Positions 43,608 through 52,622 of a stretch of DNA of 64,000 nt are shown here, one piece after another (the stretch's first letter is position 1; the number at the start of each line of letters is the position of its first letter). Source of the stretch: Hoeflea_A sp965228435. Its GTDB lineage: Bacteria; Pseudomonadota; Alphaproteobacteria; Rhizobiales; Rhizobiaceae. The position numbers were made by a program, and so were the translations under genes. A model generated the notes under the pieces. It worked only from the letters and a program-made list of their open reading frames with translations, was not told the DNA's origin and ran no database searches. The DNA is taken from NCBI GenBank assembly GCA_965228435.1, contig OZ245818.1, positions 4,464,001 through 4,528,000 on the forward strand, given 5' to 3'.

Positions 43608-43610
43608 CCA

Positions 43611-44654
43611 TCAAGCCGGTTTGCGGGCGCAGACCACGCTCCAGTGTCCGAAGGTGTTTTGCGTCTCGACATCAACAAACCCGGCGCACTCCAGCAACGC
43701 CCGATATTCGCTCGACGAACGCTGCCGACCTTCTGTCCAGGCGAGCATGATGACTGACATGCTGGCGGCTACGAAAGGGCCCGACTTGGCGTCATCGTAG
43801 AGCATCTCATGGATCATGAGCCGGCCGCCTGCGTTGAGCGTCTCGAAGCTCTTTTTCATGAGGCCCGCGGATTTGTCGTCTGGCCAATCATGAAAGATGT
43901 CGCCGTAGAAATGGATGTCGGCGGCGGGCAGCGGATCGTTCCAGAAATCACCCGGCAACGTTGCCACGCGATCCTCCAGGCCATAGCTGGCGATCACCTC
44001 ATCGGCGATGTCGCAAACGACGGGCATCTCCAGGACGGTGCAGGAGAGATCCGGCCAGCGATCTGCGGCGCCAATCGCGTGAGCGCCCGATCCGCCACCG
44101 ATGTCGATCAAGCTTTTCGCATCGGACAGGTCGAACGCCTCCGGCCAAGCCATCGCGGGGCCGACGGAATGGGCGTGCATCATCATGGTGAACTCGCGTG
44201 CGCGTTCGACTTCCTCCTCGTGGGTCTTGAACAATTCTCTGCCCTCGTAGATTTGGGAGCGGCCCTCAACGATGGCCTTGCGCACTGTGGGGAAGGACGT
44301 CAGGTCCGGCTGGCCGTAGAAGGCAGGACGCAAGTAGTCGCCGATGAAGGTGGGGCTGTCAGGCGCCAGATAGTCTTCCGCCAGCTCGGTCAGGGCGAAT
44401 TGGTCATCGCGCCGCTCCAGCAGGCCAAGCGACGTACACAGCACGAGCAGCGCATCGATACTGCGCGACCCCAGCGCCAGCGCATCGCCGATTTCGGCCA
44501 TGGTCATCGGTCGCTCGGCAAGTTTTTCAAACAGTCCGAGATCATAAGCGACAACAAATGCCTGGCCGCCGAACAGGCCGGCCTGCAGATCAAAGAACAG
44601 CCGGTCATCCGAACGCGGTTTGCGCAGTGTTCGCGGTGTCTGTTTTTCGGTCAT
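43611..44654 (-). CDS. SAM-dependent O-methyltransferase-like protein
   Basis: The 347-residue protein has the plant-type O-methyltransferase architecture: an N-terminal winged-helix dimerisation domain (LGLFEKLAERPMTMAEIGDA, LALGSRSIDALLVL) and a Rossmann fold with the SAM motif SLIDIGGGSGAHAIGA and the DIFHDWPDDKS catalytic region, including a histidine. ATG 44654 (MTEKQTPRTL) is chosen over the longer frame. Enzymes of this group act on phenolics, polyketides or pigment precursors. Here no biosynthetic partner is adjacent, so the substrate is open. Confidence 0.85.
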   Translation of the reverse strand: MTEKQTPRTLRKPRSDDRLFFDLQAGLFGGQAFVVAYDLGLFEKLAERPMTMAEIGDALALGSRSIDALLVLCTSLGLLERRDDQFALTELAEDYLAPDSPTFIGDYLRPAFYGQPDLTSFPTVRKAIVEGRSQIYEGRELFKTHEEEVERAREFTMMMHAHSVGPAMAWPEAFDLSDAKSLIDIGGGSGAHAIGAADRWPDLSCTVLEMPVVCDIADEVIASYGLEDRVATLPGDFWNDPLPAADIHFYGDIFHDWPDDKSAGLMKKSFETLNAGGRLMIHEMLYDDAKSGPFVAASMSVIMLAWTEGRQRSSSEYRALLECAGFVDVETQNTFGHWSVVCARKPA

Positions 44655-44711
44655 CGACCGGCCTCCGTCATCGTGGTTGCAGGCCAACCGTGCCACGCCG
44701 GACGACCACTC

Positions 44712-45917
44712 TCAAGGGTGCTCGCCGTCAAGGTGGCCGACAAGACAATAGACATCCATCGGGCCTCGGCCGCGGATGTCGACTGTGCCGCGTTGTTCGA
44801 AAGCAAACCGTTCCTTCAACGCCTCGTGGACGGTCTCGCTGACCTGAATGACGCCGTTGAGGGCGGTCGTTTCGAGGCGGCTGGCGACGTTGACCGTGTC
44901 GCCCCACAGATCATAGGCGAATTTGCTGCGCCCGATGACCCCCGCGACCACCGGCCCGACGTGGATGCCGATGCGCAGCGCCAGGGCGCGGTCGCCGGCA
45001 TCTTTAAACGTCTCGATAAAGGTCATCATGTCGAGCGCCATCTCGGCGATGCGGGCGCAATGATTGTCGGTCGGACCCGACAGTCCGCCGACGACCATAT
45101 AGGCGTCGCCGATGGTCTTGATCTTCTCCAACCGGTGGTTTTCGGCGAGTGTGTCGAAATGCGAGAAGATGGCATTGAGCGTCGAGACGATCTCCTCCGG
45201 CTGACGGTCGCCGGCATAGCGGGTGAAGTCGACGATGTCTGCAAACAGGATGCTGACATTGTCATGCCGTTCAGCAATGGTTCCCGGATGTGCCTTCAGC
45301 CGGCGGGCGGTCTTTTCCGGCAGAATGTTGAGCAGCAACCGGTTGGCGTTTTCACGCTCGCGCAAGGCGGCGCGAACGAAAGAGCTTGAAAACACGAACA
45401 CGATCACCGACGCAAAGGTGAGGTTCATCCAGAAGAACAGCACCTTTGTTCCATCCGGAATGGCATTGTCCGTTGCCGATCCGGGTTCGAGAGCAACCGT
45501 GATTGCGATATTGACCAGGTAAAGAAGCAGCCAAAGGGTCGACTGACGTACGGAAAAATACATCAGAGCAACAAGCGGGCCGCACAGACCCCAGACCAGC
45601 AAATATCCGGAATCGCCGGCGCTGCCGATCGCCCATTGGGTGATGCTGGGGACATAGATGATGCTGGCGACCAGCGCGTAGGCGGCAATCAGGTGATTGC
45701 GAAGCATATGCGACAGCACCAGCGATGTCCCCACGACGACCACGAAAAGAAGCGGCAGCAGCGCGATGATGGTGGCGCCGAAGATGACGAAATACATCGC
45801 AGACCAGATGCAGCCGGCAAGCGAGCAGGAGAGGGCGACGAGGAATATCGCGAACTTCTCGGCGCGTAACTCGGCCGTATCGTTCGGGTCGTGGGCGAAC
45901 CGTTCGGTCAGTTTCAT
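44712..45917 (-). CDS. Membrane-bound class III adenylate cyclase
   Basis: The 401-residue protein has six membrane helices in residues 22-185 and a C-terminal class III cyclase domain: ILFADIVDFTRYAGDRQ with the first metal aspartate, IKTIGDAYMVVGG with the second, and LWGDTVNVASRLE with the transition-state region. A short coiled linker (RERENANRLLLNILPEKTA) joins them, as in many alphaproteobacterial cyclases. It probably makes cAMP in response to a membrane signal. Monocistronic. Confidence 0.92.
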   Translation of the reverse strand: MKLTERFAHDPNDTAELRAEKFAIFLVALSCSLAGCIWSAMYFVIFGATIIALLPLLFVVVVGTSLVLSHMLRNHLIAAYALVASIIYVPSITQWAIGSAGDSGYLLVWGLCGPLVALMYFSVRQSTLWLLLYLVNIAITVALEPGSATDNAIPDGTKVLFFWMNLTFASVIVFVFSSSFVRAALRERENANRLLLNILPEKTARRLKAHPGTIAERHDNVSILFADIVDFTRYAGDRQPEEIVSTLNAIFSHFDTLAENHRLEKIKTIGDAYMVVGGLSGPTDNHCARIAEMALDMMTFIETFKDAGDRALALRIGIHVGPVVAGVIGRSKFAYDLWGDTVNVASRLETTALNGVIQVSETVHEALKERFAFEQRGTVDIRGRGPMDVYCLVGHLDGEHP

Positions 45918-45960
45918 CGGTGTGCCGCAGCGGGCGTGCCTTTGGTCGCGATGCGGGACG

Positions 45961-46416
45961 TCAACCCGCCGCCGCGGCCTTTTCGGTCAATCCCAGCCGG
46001 TCGGCGATGTTGAAGCGCGCAGCCGACAAATCAGCAATGGTGTGATGTTGCAGCGTTTCCAGAAACGCGTTCAGCGCTTCACGCCAGGCCGAGTTCAGGG
46101 CGCAGCTGTCGACCAGAGGGCACTCGGCAGCATCATTCTCAAAGCACTCCGCCATGGCAAAGCTGTCTTCCGTGACGCGGATTACGTCGAACAGAGTGAT
46201 ATCTTCAGCCGGGCGTCCCAAACGGATGCCGCCATTGCGGCCGCGCACCGTCTCGATCAGCCCCGCCTTGACCAGAGGCTTGAGGATCTTGAACAGGAAG
46301 AGCTCCGACACGCCGTAGGCGCGGGCGATATCAGGCACGCGGCTCAGCGCACCCGGGTCGGCCGCGCAATACATCAGCATCCGCACGGCGTAGTTGGTCT
46401 GTTTTGTTACTCGCAT
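45961..46416 (-). CDS. rirA: RirA, Rrf2-family iron regulator
   Basis: The 151-residue Rrf2 protein has the winged helix (MRVTKQTNYAVRMLMYCAAD) and the three cysteines of the cluster motif in CFENDAAECPLVDSC. The N-terminus and cysteine spacing match RirA, the Fe-S-dependent repressor of iron uptake in rhizobia, more closely than IscR or NsrR. ATG 46416 is chosen by homology. Upstream lies a -35/-10 promoter overlapping an Irr-type box, fitting the Irr-RirA cross-regulation known in Rhizobiales. It is divergent from the ferric-binding protein gene. Confidence 0.92.
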   Translation of the reverse strand: MRVTKQTNYAVRMLMYCAADPGALSRVPDIARAYGVSELFLFKILKPLVKAGLIETVRGRNGGIRLGRPAEDITLFDVIRVTEDSFAMAECFENDAAECPLVDSCALNSAWREALNAFLETLQHHTIADLSAARFNIADRLGLTEKAAAAG

Positions 46417-46462
46417 GTTTTGCCTCGTGGCCGGCCCGCATCCCATTGGTTTCGGGCGCAAA

Positions 46463-46500
46463 TTTAGAATCGTTCTATTAAATTCGATTTTTTTTGTCAA
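46463..46500 (-). promoter_or_regulatory. rirA promoter overlapping an Irr-type box
   Basis: On the minus strand TTGACA (46495-46500), a 17 bp spacer and TAGAAC (46472-46477) form a good sigma-70 promoter. TTTAGAATCGTTCTATT (46463-46479) matches the ICE consensus at 15 of 17 positions and covers the -10, so bound Irr would block transcription of rirA. The box is also 107 bp upstream of the divergent ferric-binding protein gene. Confidence 0.7.
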
Positions 46501-46585
46501 GTTTTACATGGGCCCCTTGCGCTGCAACTAATAATTGGAGTATTGCAATCATGTTTTCAAATTTCACGTATCCAAAGGGTTGGAA

Positions 46586-47611
46586 ATGTACGCCAAGTCA
46601 TTCATCGCCGTCGGTGCGGCGGCGGTGCTGTCCACATCGATCGGAACCTCGGCCATGGCCGAGGAAGTCAACATCTACTCCTATCGCCAGCCGGACCTGA
46701 TCGCGCCACTGCTTGACGCCTTTACCGAAGAGACGGGGATCAAGACCAATGTGCTGTTCCTCAACAAGGGGTTGGTCGAGCGTGTTGAGGCCGAGGGGGC
46801 AAACTCACCTGCGGACCTCATTCTGACGGTCGATATCAGTCGCCTCAGCGACGCCAAGGACAAGGGTGTCACGCAGCCCGTTGAAAGCGACGGCATCAAC
46901 GGCACTATCCCAGCCAATTTCCGTGATCCTGAGGGCCACTGGTTCGGTCTCACCACCCGCGGTCGCGTGGTCTATGCGTCGAAAGACCGGGTTGCGCAGG
47001 ATGCGATCACCTATGAGGAACTTGCCGATCCGAAGTGGAAGGGCAAGATCTGCATCCGCAGCGGGCAGCACATCTATAATATCGGCCTGATCTCGTCGGT
47101 TATTTCCCACCTCGGCGAGGAAAAAGCGGAAGAGTGGCTCGCCGGCGTCAAGGACAATCTGGCGCGCAAGCCGAACGGAAACGACCGCGCCCAGGCCAAG
47201 GGCATCTTCTCCGGCGAATGCGATATCGGCATCGGCAACACCTACTATGTCGGTCTGATGATGACCAACGAGAAGGAACCGGAACAGAAGGATTGGGCGG
47301 ACGCCATCAAGGTGCTGTTCCCGAACTCACAGGATCGGGGAACGCACGTCAATATTTCCGGCATGGCGCTGGCCAAGAACGCCCCAAACAAGGACGCCGC
47401 GCTCAAGCTGATGGAGTTCCTCGCAAGCCCCAAGGGTCAGGAGCTGTACGCCGAACGGGTGTTTGAATACCCGGTCGCACCTGGCGCCGAAGCGTCGGAT
47501 ATCGTCAAATCCTTCGGCGAAATCAATCCCGACACGTTGCCGCTGGCCGACATCGCCAACAACCGCAAAGCGGCTTCTGTCCTGGTCGACAAGGTTGGCT
47601 TCAACAACTGA
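46586..47611 (+). CDS. Periplasmic ferric-iron binding protein (FbpA/AfuA type)
   Basis: The 341-residue protein has a signal peptide (AKSFIAVGAAAVLSTSIGTS, cleavage after AMA) and the ferric-binding solute-binding fold. Landmarks are VNIYSYRQPDLIAPLLDAF, DLILTVDISRL, KICIRSGQHIYNI and the iron-coordinating tyrosine pair in GNTYYVGLM. ATG 46586 is preceded by AAGGGTTGGAA. No permease or ATPase gene follows; instead a terminator and the convergent trhO. The transporter partners must be encoded elsewhere. Divergence from rirA suggests iron-repressed expression. Confidence 0.92.
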   Translation: MYAKSFIAVGAAAVLSTSIGTSAMAEEVNIYSYRQPDLIAPLLDAFTEETGIKTNVLFLNKGLVERVEAEGANSPADLILTVDISRLSDAKDKGVTQPVESDGINGTIPANFRDPEGHWFGLTTRGRVVYASKDRVAQDAITYEELADPKWKGKICIRSGQHIYNIGLISSVISHLGEEKAEEWLAGVKDNLARKPNGNDRAQAKGIFSGECDIGIGNTYYVGLMMTNEKEPEQKDWADAIKVLFPNSQDRGTHVNISGMALAKNAPNKDAALKLMEFLASPKGQELYAERVFEYPVAPGAEASDIVKSFGEINPDTLPLADIANNRKAASVLVDKVGFNN

Positions 47612-47636
47612 GCCAGTGAAGAATCCAATTGGGTAA

Positions 47637-47661
47637 AAGGCGGCCTCGAGCCGCCTTTTTT
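47637..47661. terminator. Bidirectional intrinsic terminator between ferric-binding protein gene and trhO
   Basis: AAGGCGGC, a CTCGA loop and GCCGCCTT followed by a run of T form a strong hairpin. The A-run on the left makes it work for the converging trhO transcript too. Confidence 0.9.
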
Positions 47662-48593
47662 TATTGGCCGATATGGCGGCGGCCGCGTTTTTGTGCCAAC
47701 GCGACCTGCTTCTGCCGCTCGCGGTAACGCGCGCGGTCTTCGTCGCTTCGGTCCGCATGGCAGTAGGGACAGGAGACGCCGTCCTCGAACAGCGGACTGG
47801 CCACCTCTTCAACCGTCAAAGGATAGCGGCAGGCGCGGCAAAGCCGGTGCTCGCCCTGCTCAAGGCCGTGGGTGACCGAAACCCGCTCGTCGAAGACGAA
47901 GCAGGCGCCGTCCCAGAGGCTGTCGTTCTCCGGCACCTCCTCCAGATATTTCAGAATGCCGCCGCGCAGGTGATAGACGTCTTCGAATCCTTCCGCCTTC
48001 ATGAACGCGGTGGCCTTCTCGCAGCGTATGCCGCCGGTGCAGTACATGGCGATCTTCGGTTTGTCCGAAAGTTTTGGGTTGTTGCGCACCCAGTCAGGAA
48101 ACTCTCGGAACGAACCGGTGTGCGGGTCGACGGCGCCCTTGAACTGGCCGATTGCGGTTTCGTAGTCGTTGCGTGTGTCGATGACGATCGTGTCGGGGTC
48201 GGAAATCAGGGCATTCCAGTCCTGAGGGTCGACATAGGTTCCGACGCTTCGCAGCGGATCGATGCCCTCGACGCCCATGGTGACGATTTCCTTTTTCAAT
48301 CGCACTTTCATGCGGTGAAACGGCATTTCCCGCGCCCGGCTCTCCTTGTGCTCCAGGCCGGCGAAAGCGGGCAGGGCCCGAAGGCCCGCAAGCACCGTTG
48401 CAATGCCCGCAGCCTCTCCGGCAATGGTGCCGTTGATGCCTTCGTGCGCCAGCAACAGCGTACCGCGCACGTTGTTGGCGTCGCACAGCTTCTGGATCGG
48501 TTCCTGCAGCGTTTCAAACTCAGGCAGCGGCGTAAAATGATAGAGCGCCGCCACCAGGAAATTCGCGTTGTTTGCGGCCTGTGTGTTGGTCAT
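47661..48593 (-). CDS. trhO: TrhO, rhodanese-like tRNA uridine-34 hydroxylase
   Basis: The 310-residue protein has an N-terminal ferredoxin-like domain (VRGTLLLAHEGINGTIAG), a rhodanese domain with the active cysteine in IAMYCTGGIRCEKATAFM, and a C-terminal zinc-ribbon-like region (HRLCRACRYP, VSCPYCHAD). This is the TrhO/YceA arrangement, which hydroxylates U34 of certain tRNAs to 5-hydroxyuridine using O2. ATG 48593 (MTNTQAANNANF) is chosen over the longer frame. Monocistronic. Confidence 0.94.
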   Translation of the reverse strand: MTNTQAANNANFLVAALYHFTPLPEFETLQEPIQKLCDANNVRGTLLLAHEGINGTIAGEAAGIATVLAGLRALPAFAGLEHKESRAREMPFHRMKVRLKKEIVTMGVEGIDPLRSVGTYVDPQDWNALISDPDTIVIDTRNDYETAIGQFKGAVDPHTGSFREFPDWVRNNPKLSDKPKIAMYCTGGIRCEKATAFMKAEGFEDVYHLRGGILKYLEEVPENDSLWDGACFVFDERVSVTHGLEQGEHRLCRACRYPLTVEEVASPLFEDGVSCPYCHADRSDEDRARYRERQKQVALAQKRGRRHIGQ

Positions 48594-48777
48594 GGGCAGG
48601 CCATAGCGTTTTGCGGGGTCCCAGGCAATCCGCAACACCAATTGTCCGGTTCAACATATTTGAGCCGTGCTGGTCTTGAACGGATGGGAGGATTGTCGGA
48701 AGCTCGACGCGGTTGGGGCCTGCAATTGGAAGACGGTGCATCGAAGCGCCAGCGCGGCAACGAGGGCAGGAGCGATC

Positions 48778-50319
48778 ATGAGCGATACCGCAAAGTCGGC
48801 CAACAGGGGCTTTATTGCCGCGATCGAGCGTGTCGGCAATCGATTGCCCGATCCCGTTTTTATCTTCGTCTGGCTGATTGCCATCCTGATGGCGGTCAGC
48901 GTGCTCGCCGCGCTGATCGGCTTGCAGGCAGTCCACCCGGTCACCGACGAGCCGGTCAGGGCCTCAAGCCTGCTATCGGGCGAAAACCTGCGGCGGCTTG
49001 TCACCGACATGCCGACGACCTTCACCCATTTCCATCCGCTGGGCTATGTGCTCGTGGTCATGCTGGGCGCGGGCGTTGCCGAGCGCACCGGTCTTTTGGG
49101 GACGGCCATGCGGGCGGGTGTGCAGGATGCGCCCAAGGCACTGCTGACGCCCATTGTCGTTGCCGTCGGCATGATCGGCAATCTGGCGGCGGATGCGGCT
49201 TATGTGGTGCTGATCCCGCTTGCAGGAATCATCTTTGCAGCAGCGGGTCGTCATCCGGTGGCGGGCATCGCCGCTGCCTTTGCCGGCGTGTCGGGCGGAT
49301 TTTCGGCGAACCTGTTTCCGGGCCAGCTCGATGCCCTGTTGTTTGGCATCACGGCCGCCGGCGCAGAAATTCTCGATCCGGAATGGCAGGCCAACATCGC
49401 TGGCAACTGGTACCTGATCATGGCGCTGTTCTTCATCTATCTGCCGGTGATCTGGATCGTGACCGACCGCTTTGTCGAGCCGCGACTCGGTCCCTGGACC
49501 GGGGGCGCCGTGGCCGGTTCGGACGAGGCGATTTCAGGGCCGCTGACTGACACGGAAAAGAGCGGCCTGTGGCGGGCGGCGCTGGCCGTGCTTGCCGTGA
49601 TCCTCGTCTGGGTCTTTCTGACCGTTGGTCCGGGCACCCCGCTGATCGACGAGAATGCCCGGCCGGAAGCGCGCATGACGCCGTTCTATCAGTCTCTGGT
49701 CGCTGGTTTCTTCCTGCTGTTTCTGGTCAGCGGCTGGGTGTACGGCGCCACCACGGGCGGCATCAAGAGCCATCGCGACCTGGTTGCCAAGATGACCGAG
49801 TCGATGGCCGACATGGGCTATTATCTGGTCCTGGCATTCGTCGCCGCGCATTTCGTGGCCATGTTCATCTGGTCCAATCTGGGCCTGATCCTGGCCATCG
49901 ACGGGGCCGAATTCCTGCGTTGGACGAATATGCCGGGTCCGCTGCTGCTCGCCGGCCTGCTGATCCTCAGCGGCATCATCAACCTCTTCGTTGGCTCGGC
50001 GTCAGCCAAATGGGCTCTGTTGGCGCCGATCCTGGTGCCGATGCTGATGCTGCTCAACATCAGCCCCGAGACGGCAACAGCCGCCTATCGCATCGGCGAC
50101 TCAGCGACCAATATCATCACGCCTCTCATGGTCTACTTTCCGCTGATCCTGATTTTTTGCCAGCGCTGGGACGAAAACTTCGGCATCGGCAGCCTGATGG
50201 CCGTGATGATTCCCTATTCCATTTGGCTGATGATCACCGGTGTCATCATCATTGTCGCCTGGGTTGGGCTCGATCTGCCGCTCGGCCCGGGAGCCGGCGT
50301 GGAGTATTCGATCGAGTGA
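48778..50319 (+). CDS. AbgT-family transporter
   Basis: The 513-residue protein belongs to the AbgT family: IERVGNRLPDPVFIFVWLIA start, GMIGNLAADAAYVVLIPLAG, and LFVGSASAKWALLAPILVPM with the re-entrant helix motif. AbgT imports p-aminobenzoyl-glutamate; other members export sulfonamides. The ATG at 48778 follows GGGCAGGAGCGATC. It is followed by KDPG aldolase 76 bp downstream, probably unrelated in function. No amidohydrolase genes (abgAB) lie near, so a folate-salvage role cannot be confirmed. Confidence 0.92.
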   Translation: MSDTAKSANRGFIAAIERVGNRLPDPVFIFVWLIAILMAVSVLAALIGLQAVHPVTDEPVRASSLLSGENLRRLVTDMPTTFTHFHPLGYVLVVMLGAGVAERTGLLGTAMRAGVQDAPKALLTPIVVAVGMIGNLAADAAYVVLIPLAGIIFAAAGRHPVAGIAAAFAGVSGGFSANLFPGQLDALLFGITAAGAEILDPEWQANIAGNWYLIMALFFIYLPVIWIVTDRFVEPRLGPWTGGAVAGSDEAISGPLTDTEKSGLWRAALAVLAVILVWVFLTVGPGTPLIDENARPEARMTPFYQSLVAGFFLLFLVSGWVYGATTGGIKSHRDLVAKMTESMADMGYYLVLAFVAAHFVAMFIWSNLGLILAIDGAEFLRWTNMPGPLLLAGLLILSGIINLFVGSASAKWALLAPILVPMLMLLNISPETATAAYRIGDSATNIITPLMVYFPLILIFCQRWDENFGIGSLMAVMIPYSIWLMITGVIIIVAWVGLDLPLGPGAGVEYSIE

Positions 50320-50395
50320 GTTTCTTGGGCCGCGCAGTGGACAAGCGACACGGCGCACGCTAATCGCTCTCCCGATATCGGGCGGAACGAGTGAT

Positions 50396-51034
50396 ATGGG
50401 TAAGAAAACCGAAAAACTTCTTTCAATCCTGCAGATGCAGCCGGTGGTGCCGGTGCTGGTGGTCGACCGTGTCGCGACGGCCATCCCCTTGGCCAAGGCG
50501 CTGGTTGCCGGCGGGTTGAAAGCCATCGAAATAACGTTGCGCACGGAAGCTGCGCTCGATGCCATCAAGGCGGTGGCGGACGAGGTCGAAGGCGCGGCGG
50601 TGGGCGCTGGTACAATTCTCGATGCACGCCAGTACGACGCGGCCGTGAAGGCCGGATCGACCTTCATTGTCAGTCCCGGCACGACGCAGGAATTGCTCGA
50701 CGTGGCGCGGCGCTCGCCTGTGCCCATGTTGCCCGGTGCGGCAACCCCCAGCGAAGTCATGGCGCTGCGCGAAGAAGGTTATGCGATCCTCAAATTCTTC
50801 CCGGCGGAGCAGGCCGGTGGTGCGGCCTATCTGAAGTCGCTGTCCTCGCCGCTTGGTGGCGTCAGCTTCTGCCCGACGGGTGGCATCACAGCAGCAACGG
50901 CGATGGATTATCTCTCGCTCCCCAACGTGGTGTGTGTTGGCGGTTCCTGGGTAGCCCCGAAGAATCTGGTCGAGGCGGGCGATTGGGAGGCCATTACCAA
51001 GCTTGCCGCAGACGCGAGCCAACTTGGCAAATAG
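50396..51034 (+). CDS. eda: 2-keto-3-deoxy-6-phosphogluconate aldolase
   Basis: The 212-residue class I aldolase has the KDPG signatures: AIEITLRT with the catalytic-loop glutamate, VGAGTILD, FIVSPGTT, the Schiff-base lysine in ILKFFPAEQAGG, SFCPTGGI, and CVGGSWVAP. It cleaves KDPG to pyruvate and glyceraldehyde-3-phosphate in the Entner-Doudoroff pathway. The ATG at 50396 fits homology. It stands apart from edd and zwf. Confidence 0.95.
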   Translation: MGKKTEKLLSILQMQPVVPVLVVDRVATAIPLAKALVAGGLKAIEITLRTEAALDAIKAVADEVEGAAVGAGTILDARQYDAAVKAGSTFIVSPGTTQELLDVARRSPVPMLPGAATPSEVMALREEGYAILKFFPAEQAGGAAYLKSLSSPLGGVSFCPTGGITAATAMDYLSLPNVVCVGGSWVAPKNLVEAGDWEAITKLAADASQLGK

Positions 51035-51108
51035 TCCTCAGACCCTTTGAAACCGGGACCGGTCGAACCTATCTCGTTTGCAAACGCAAACAAGACAGGC
51101 GGCTTCTA

Positions 51109-51807
51109 ATGTTCAACCCGAAACAGCTACTCGATCAACTTCTCGGCTCTCAGGTGCCCGGAACCGAAGGCACGGTTCGCGACAAGGCCGGGCAGGCGGT
51201 ACAGCTTGCCAAAGACAATCCGCTGGCAACCGGTGCTATTGCCGCGGTTCTGCTGGGCACAGACACCGGTCGATCGGTGACCGGTTCGGCCCTGAAACTC
51301 GGCGGAGTTGCTCTGGTCGCAGGCCTTGGTTACCAGGCCTACAAGAACTACAAGGCCGGCAAGGCGCCTGACGCCAGCCAGGAACCGGTCAGTCCGGAAG
51401 CGCTGCCGGCTCCCGAGGAAACGGCTTTCGACATCGATGCATCACAGGTCGACGACAATTTTGCTCTGGCGCTGATCCGCGCCATGGTCGCAGCTGCTCG
51501 AAGTGACGGCCACATCGATGATGCAGAACGCGCTCGCATCGCGGACAAACTCGCCGTGTCGGGGATCGAGTCTGAGGCGCAGGCGTTCATCGACGCTGAG
51601 CTGGCAGATCCGACGGATCTCAACGACATTGTCGGTGCTGCGCGCAGCGAGGAGCAGAAGGTCGAGATCTACACCGCTTCACGGCTCGCCATCAATCCGG
51701 ATACCCGTGCGGAACGCGGCTATCTGGACATGCTGGCCGGACGGCTTGGCCTGCCGGATGCGCTGGTCGACCACATCGAGGCAACCGTCGCCGCGGCGGG
51801 TGCGTGA
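51109..51807 (+). CDS. DUF533 family protein with TerB-like domain
   Basis: The 232-residue protein has an N-terminal hydrophobic, glycine-rich region (NPLATGAIAAVLLGTDTGRS, then ALKLGGVALVAGLGYQAYKN) as in DUF533/YebE proteins. An acidic linker leads to a TerB-like all-helical domain (FALALIRAMVAAARSDGHID, DDAERARI, RLAINPDTRAERGYLDMLAG). Function unknown. The ATG at 51109 has a weak upstream site (GGCTTCTA), so initiation may be poor. Single gene. Confidence 0.85.
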   Translation: MFNPKQLLDQLLGSQVPGTEGTVRDKAGQAVQLAKDNPLATGAIAAVLLGTDTGRSVTGSALKLGGVALVAGLGYQAYKNYKAGKAPDASQEPVSPEALPAPEETAFDIDASQVDDNFALALIRAMVAAARSDGHIDDAERARIADKLAVSGIESEAQAFIDAELADPTDLNDIVGAARSEEQKVEIYTASRLAINPDTRAERGYLDMLAGRLGLPDALVDHIEATVAAAGA

Positions 51808-51860
51808 CCGTGACAGACTGACGGGTTTCGTCGGAGGCTGCGTCGCCGTAAGGTAACCGC

Positions 51861-52622
51861 ATGAAACGGCACGTATTTCTTCGCTTCGCGCTTGTTCTTG
51901 TCGCACTCGTGGCAGCCTCAATGGCGATCGCCGCCGATCGCGTGCTGGTTTTTGCTGCGGCGAGCACCAAGGACGCCCTTGAGGCCATTGCATCGGACTT
52001 TCAGGCCGAAACCGGAACCCAAGTCATCATTTCGCTGGCTGGTTCCGGCACCCTGGCGCGGCAAATCGAGGCCGGCGCACCAGCCGATATCTATGTGGCT
52101 GCCAATCCCGCATGGATGGATTATCTGGCGGACCGTGGGTTGATCGCACCGGACAGCAGGGCATCCTTTGCCGGCAACCGTCTGGTTGTCGTGCGCAGGG
52201 AAGCTGGAGCCGCGACACCCGAAGCGTTACTCGGCGCAGGCCGGTTCGCCATGGGCGATCCGAACCATGTGCCGGCGGGAATCTATGCCAGGGAAGCCCT
52301 CGAAAACCTGGATCTCTGGACGGTCGTTGCACCGAATGCGGCCTTCGGCGAGAACGTACGGGTTGCGCTGGCGATGGCGGCACGCGGTGACGTGGACAGC
52401 GCCATTGTCTATCGATCGGATGCAACGATGCGCGACGACCTTGAAATTGCATATGAATTTCCCGAAAGCAGCCATTTGCCTATCGTTTATCCTGTGGCAT
52501 TAACGCTGGATGCGGATGACGAAGCGCGGGCCTTTCTCGCGTATCTCCTGGAACAGGCGCGCGAGGGTGGTTTGACGCGCTTCGGCTTTTCCAGGCCGCC
52601 GGAGGAAACGGATCGGTTATGA
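51861..52622 (+). CDS. modA: ModA, molybdate-binding periplasmic protein
   Basis: The 253-residue protein has a signal peptide (LRFALVLVALVAASMAIA, then AD) and the ModA fold: VLVFAAASTKDALEAIASDF, ISLAGSGTLARQIEAGAPAD and IYVAANPAWMDYLADRGLI, with the oxyanion-binding serines in AAAST and AGSGT. It starts a modABC operon that would feed the molybdenum cofactor for CO dehydrogenase and other enzymes. Its last codon overlaps modB (ATGA). No ModE-type operator is obvious upstream. Confidence 0.96.
   Translation: MKRHVFLRFALVLVALVAASMAIAADRVLVFAAASTKDALEAIASDFQAETGTQVIISLAGSGTLARQIEAGAPADIYVAANPAWMDYLADRGLIAPDSRASFAGNRLVVVRREAGAATPEALLGAGRFAMGDPNHVPAGIYAREALENLDLWTVVAPNAAFGENVRVALAMAARGDVDSAIVYRSDATMRDDLEIAYEFPESSHLPIVYPVALTLDADDEARAFLAYLLEQAREGGLTRFGFSRPPEETDRL

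Noticed and set aside
47664..49550. 628-codon plus-strand frame covering trhO antisense and part of the AbgT gene in another frame
   Set aside because: It spans two well-supported genes and a divergent gap, and its residues are low-complexity arginine/histidine-rich.
51808..51860. Possible ModE operator upstream of modA
   Set aside because: The 53 bp gap has no convincing ModE-type palindrome.
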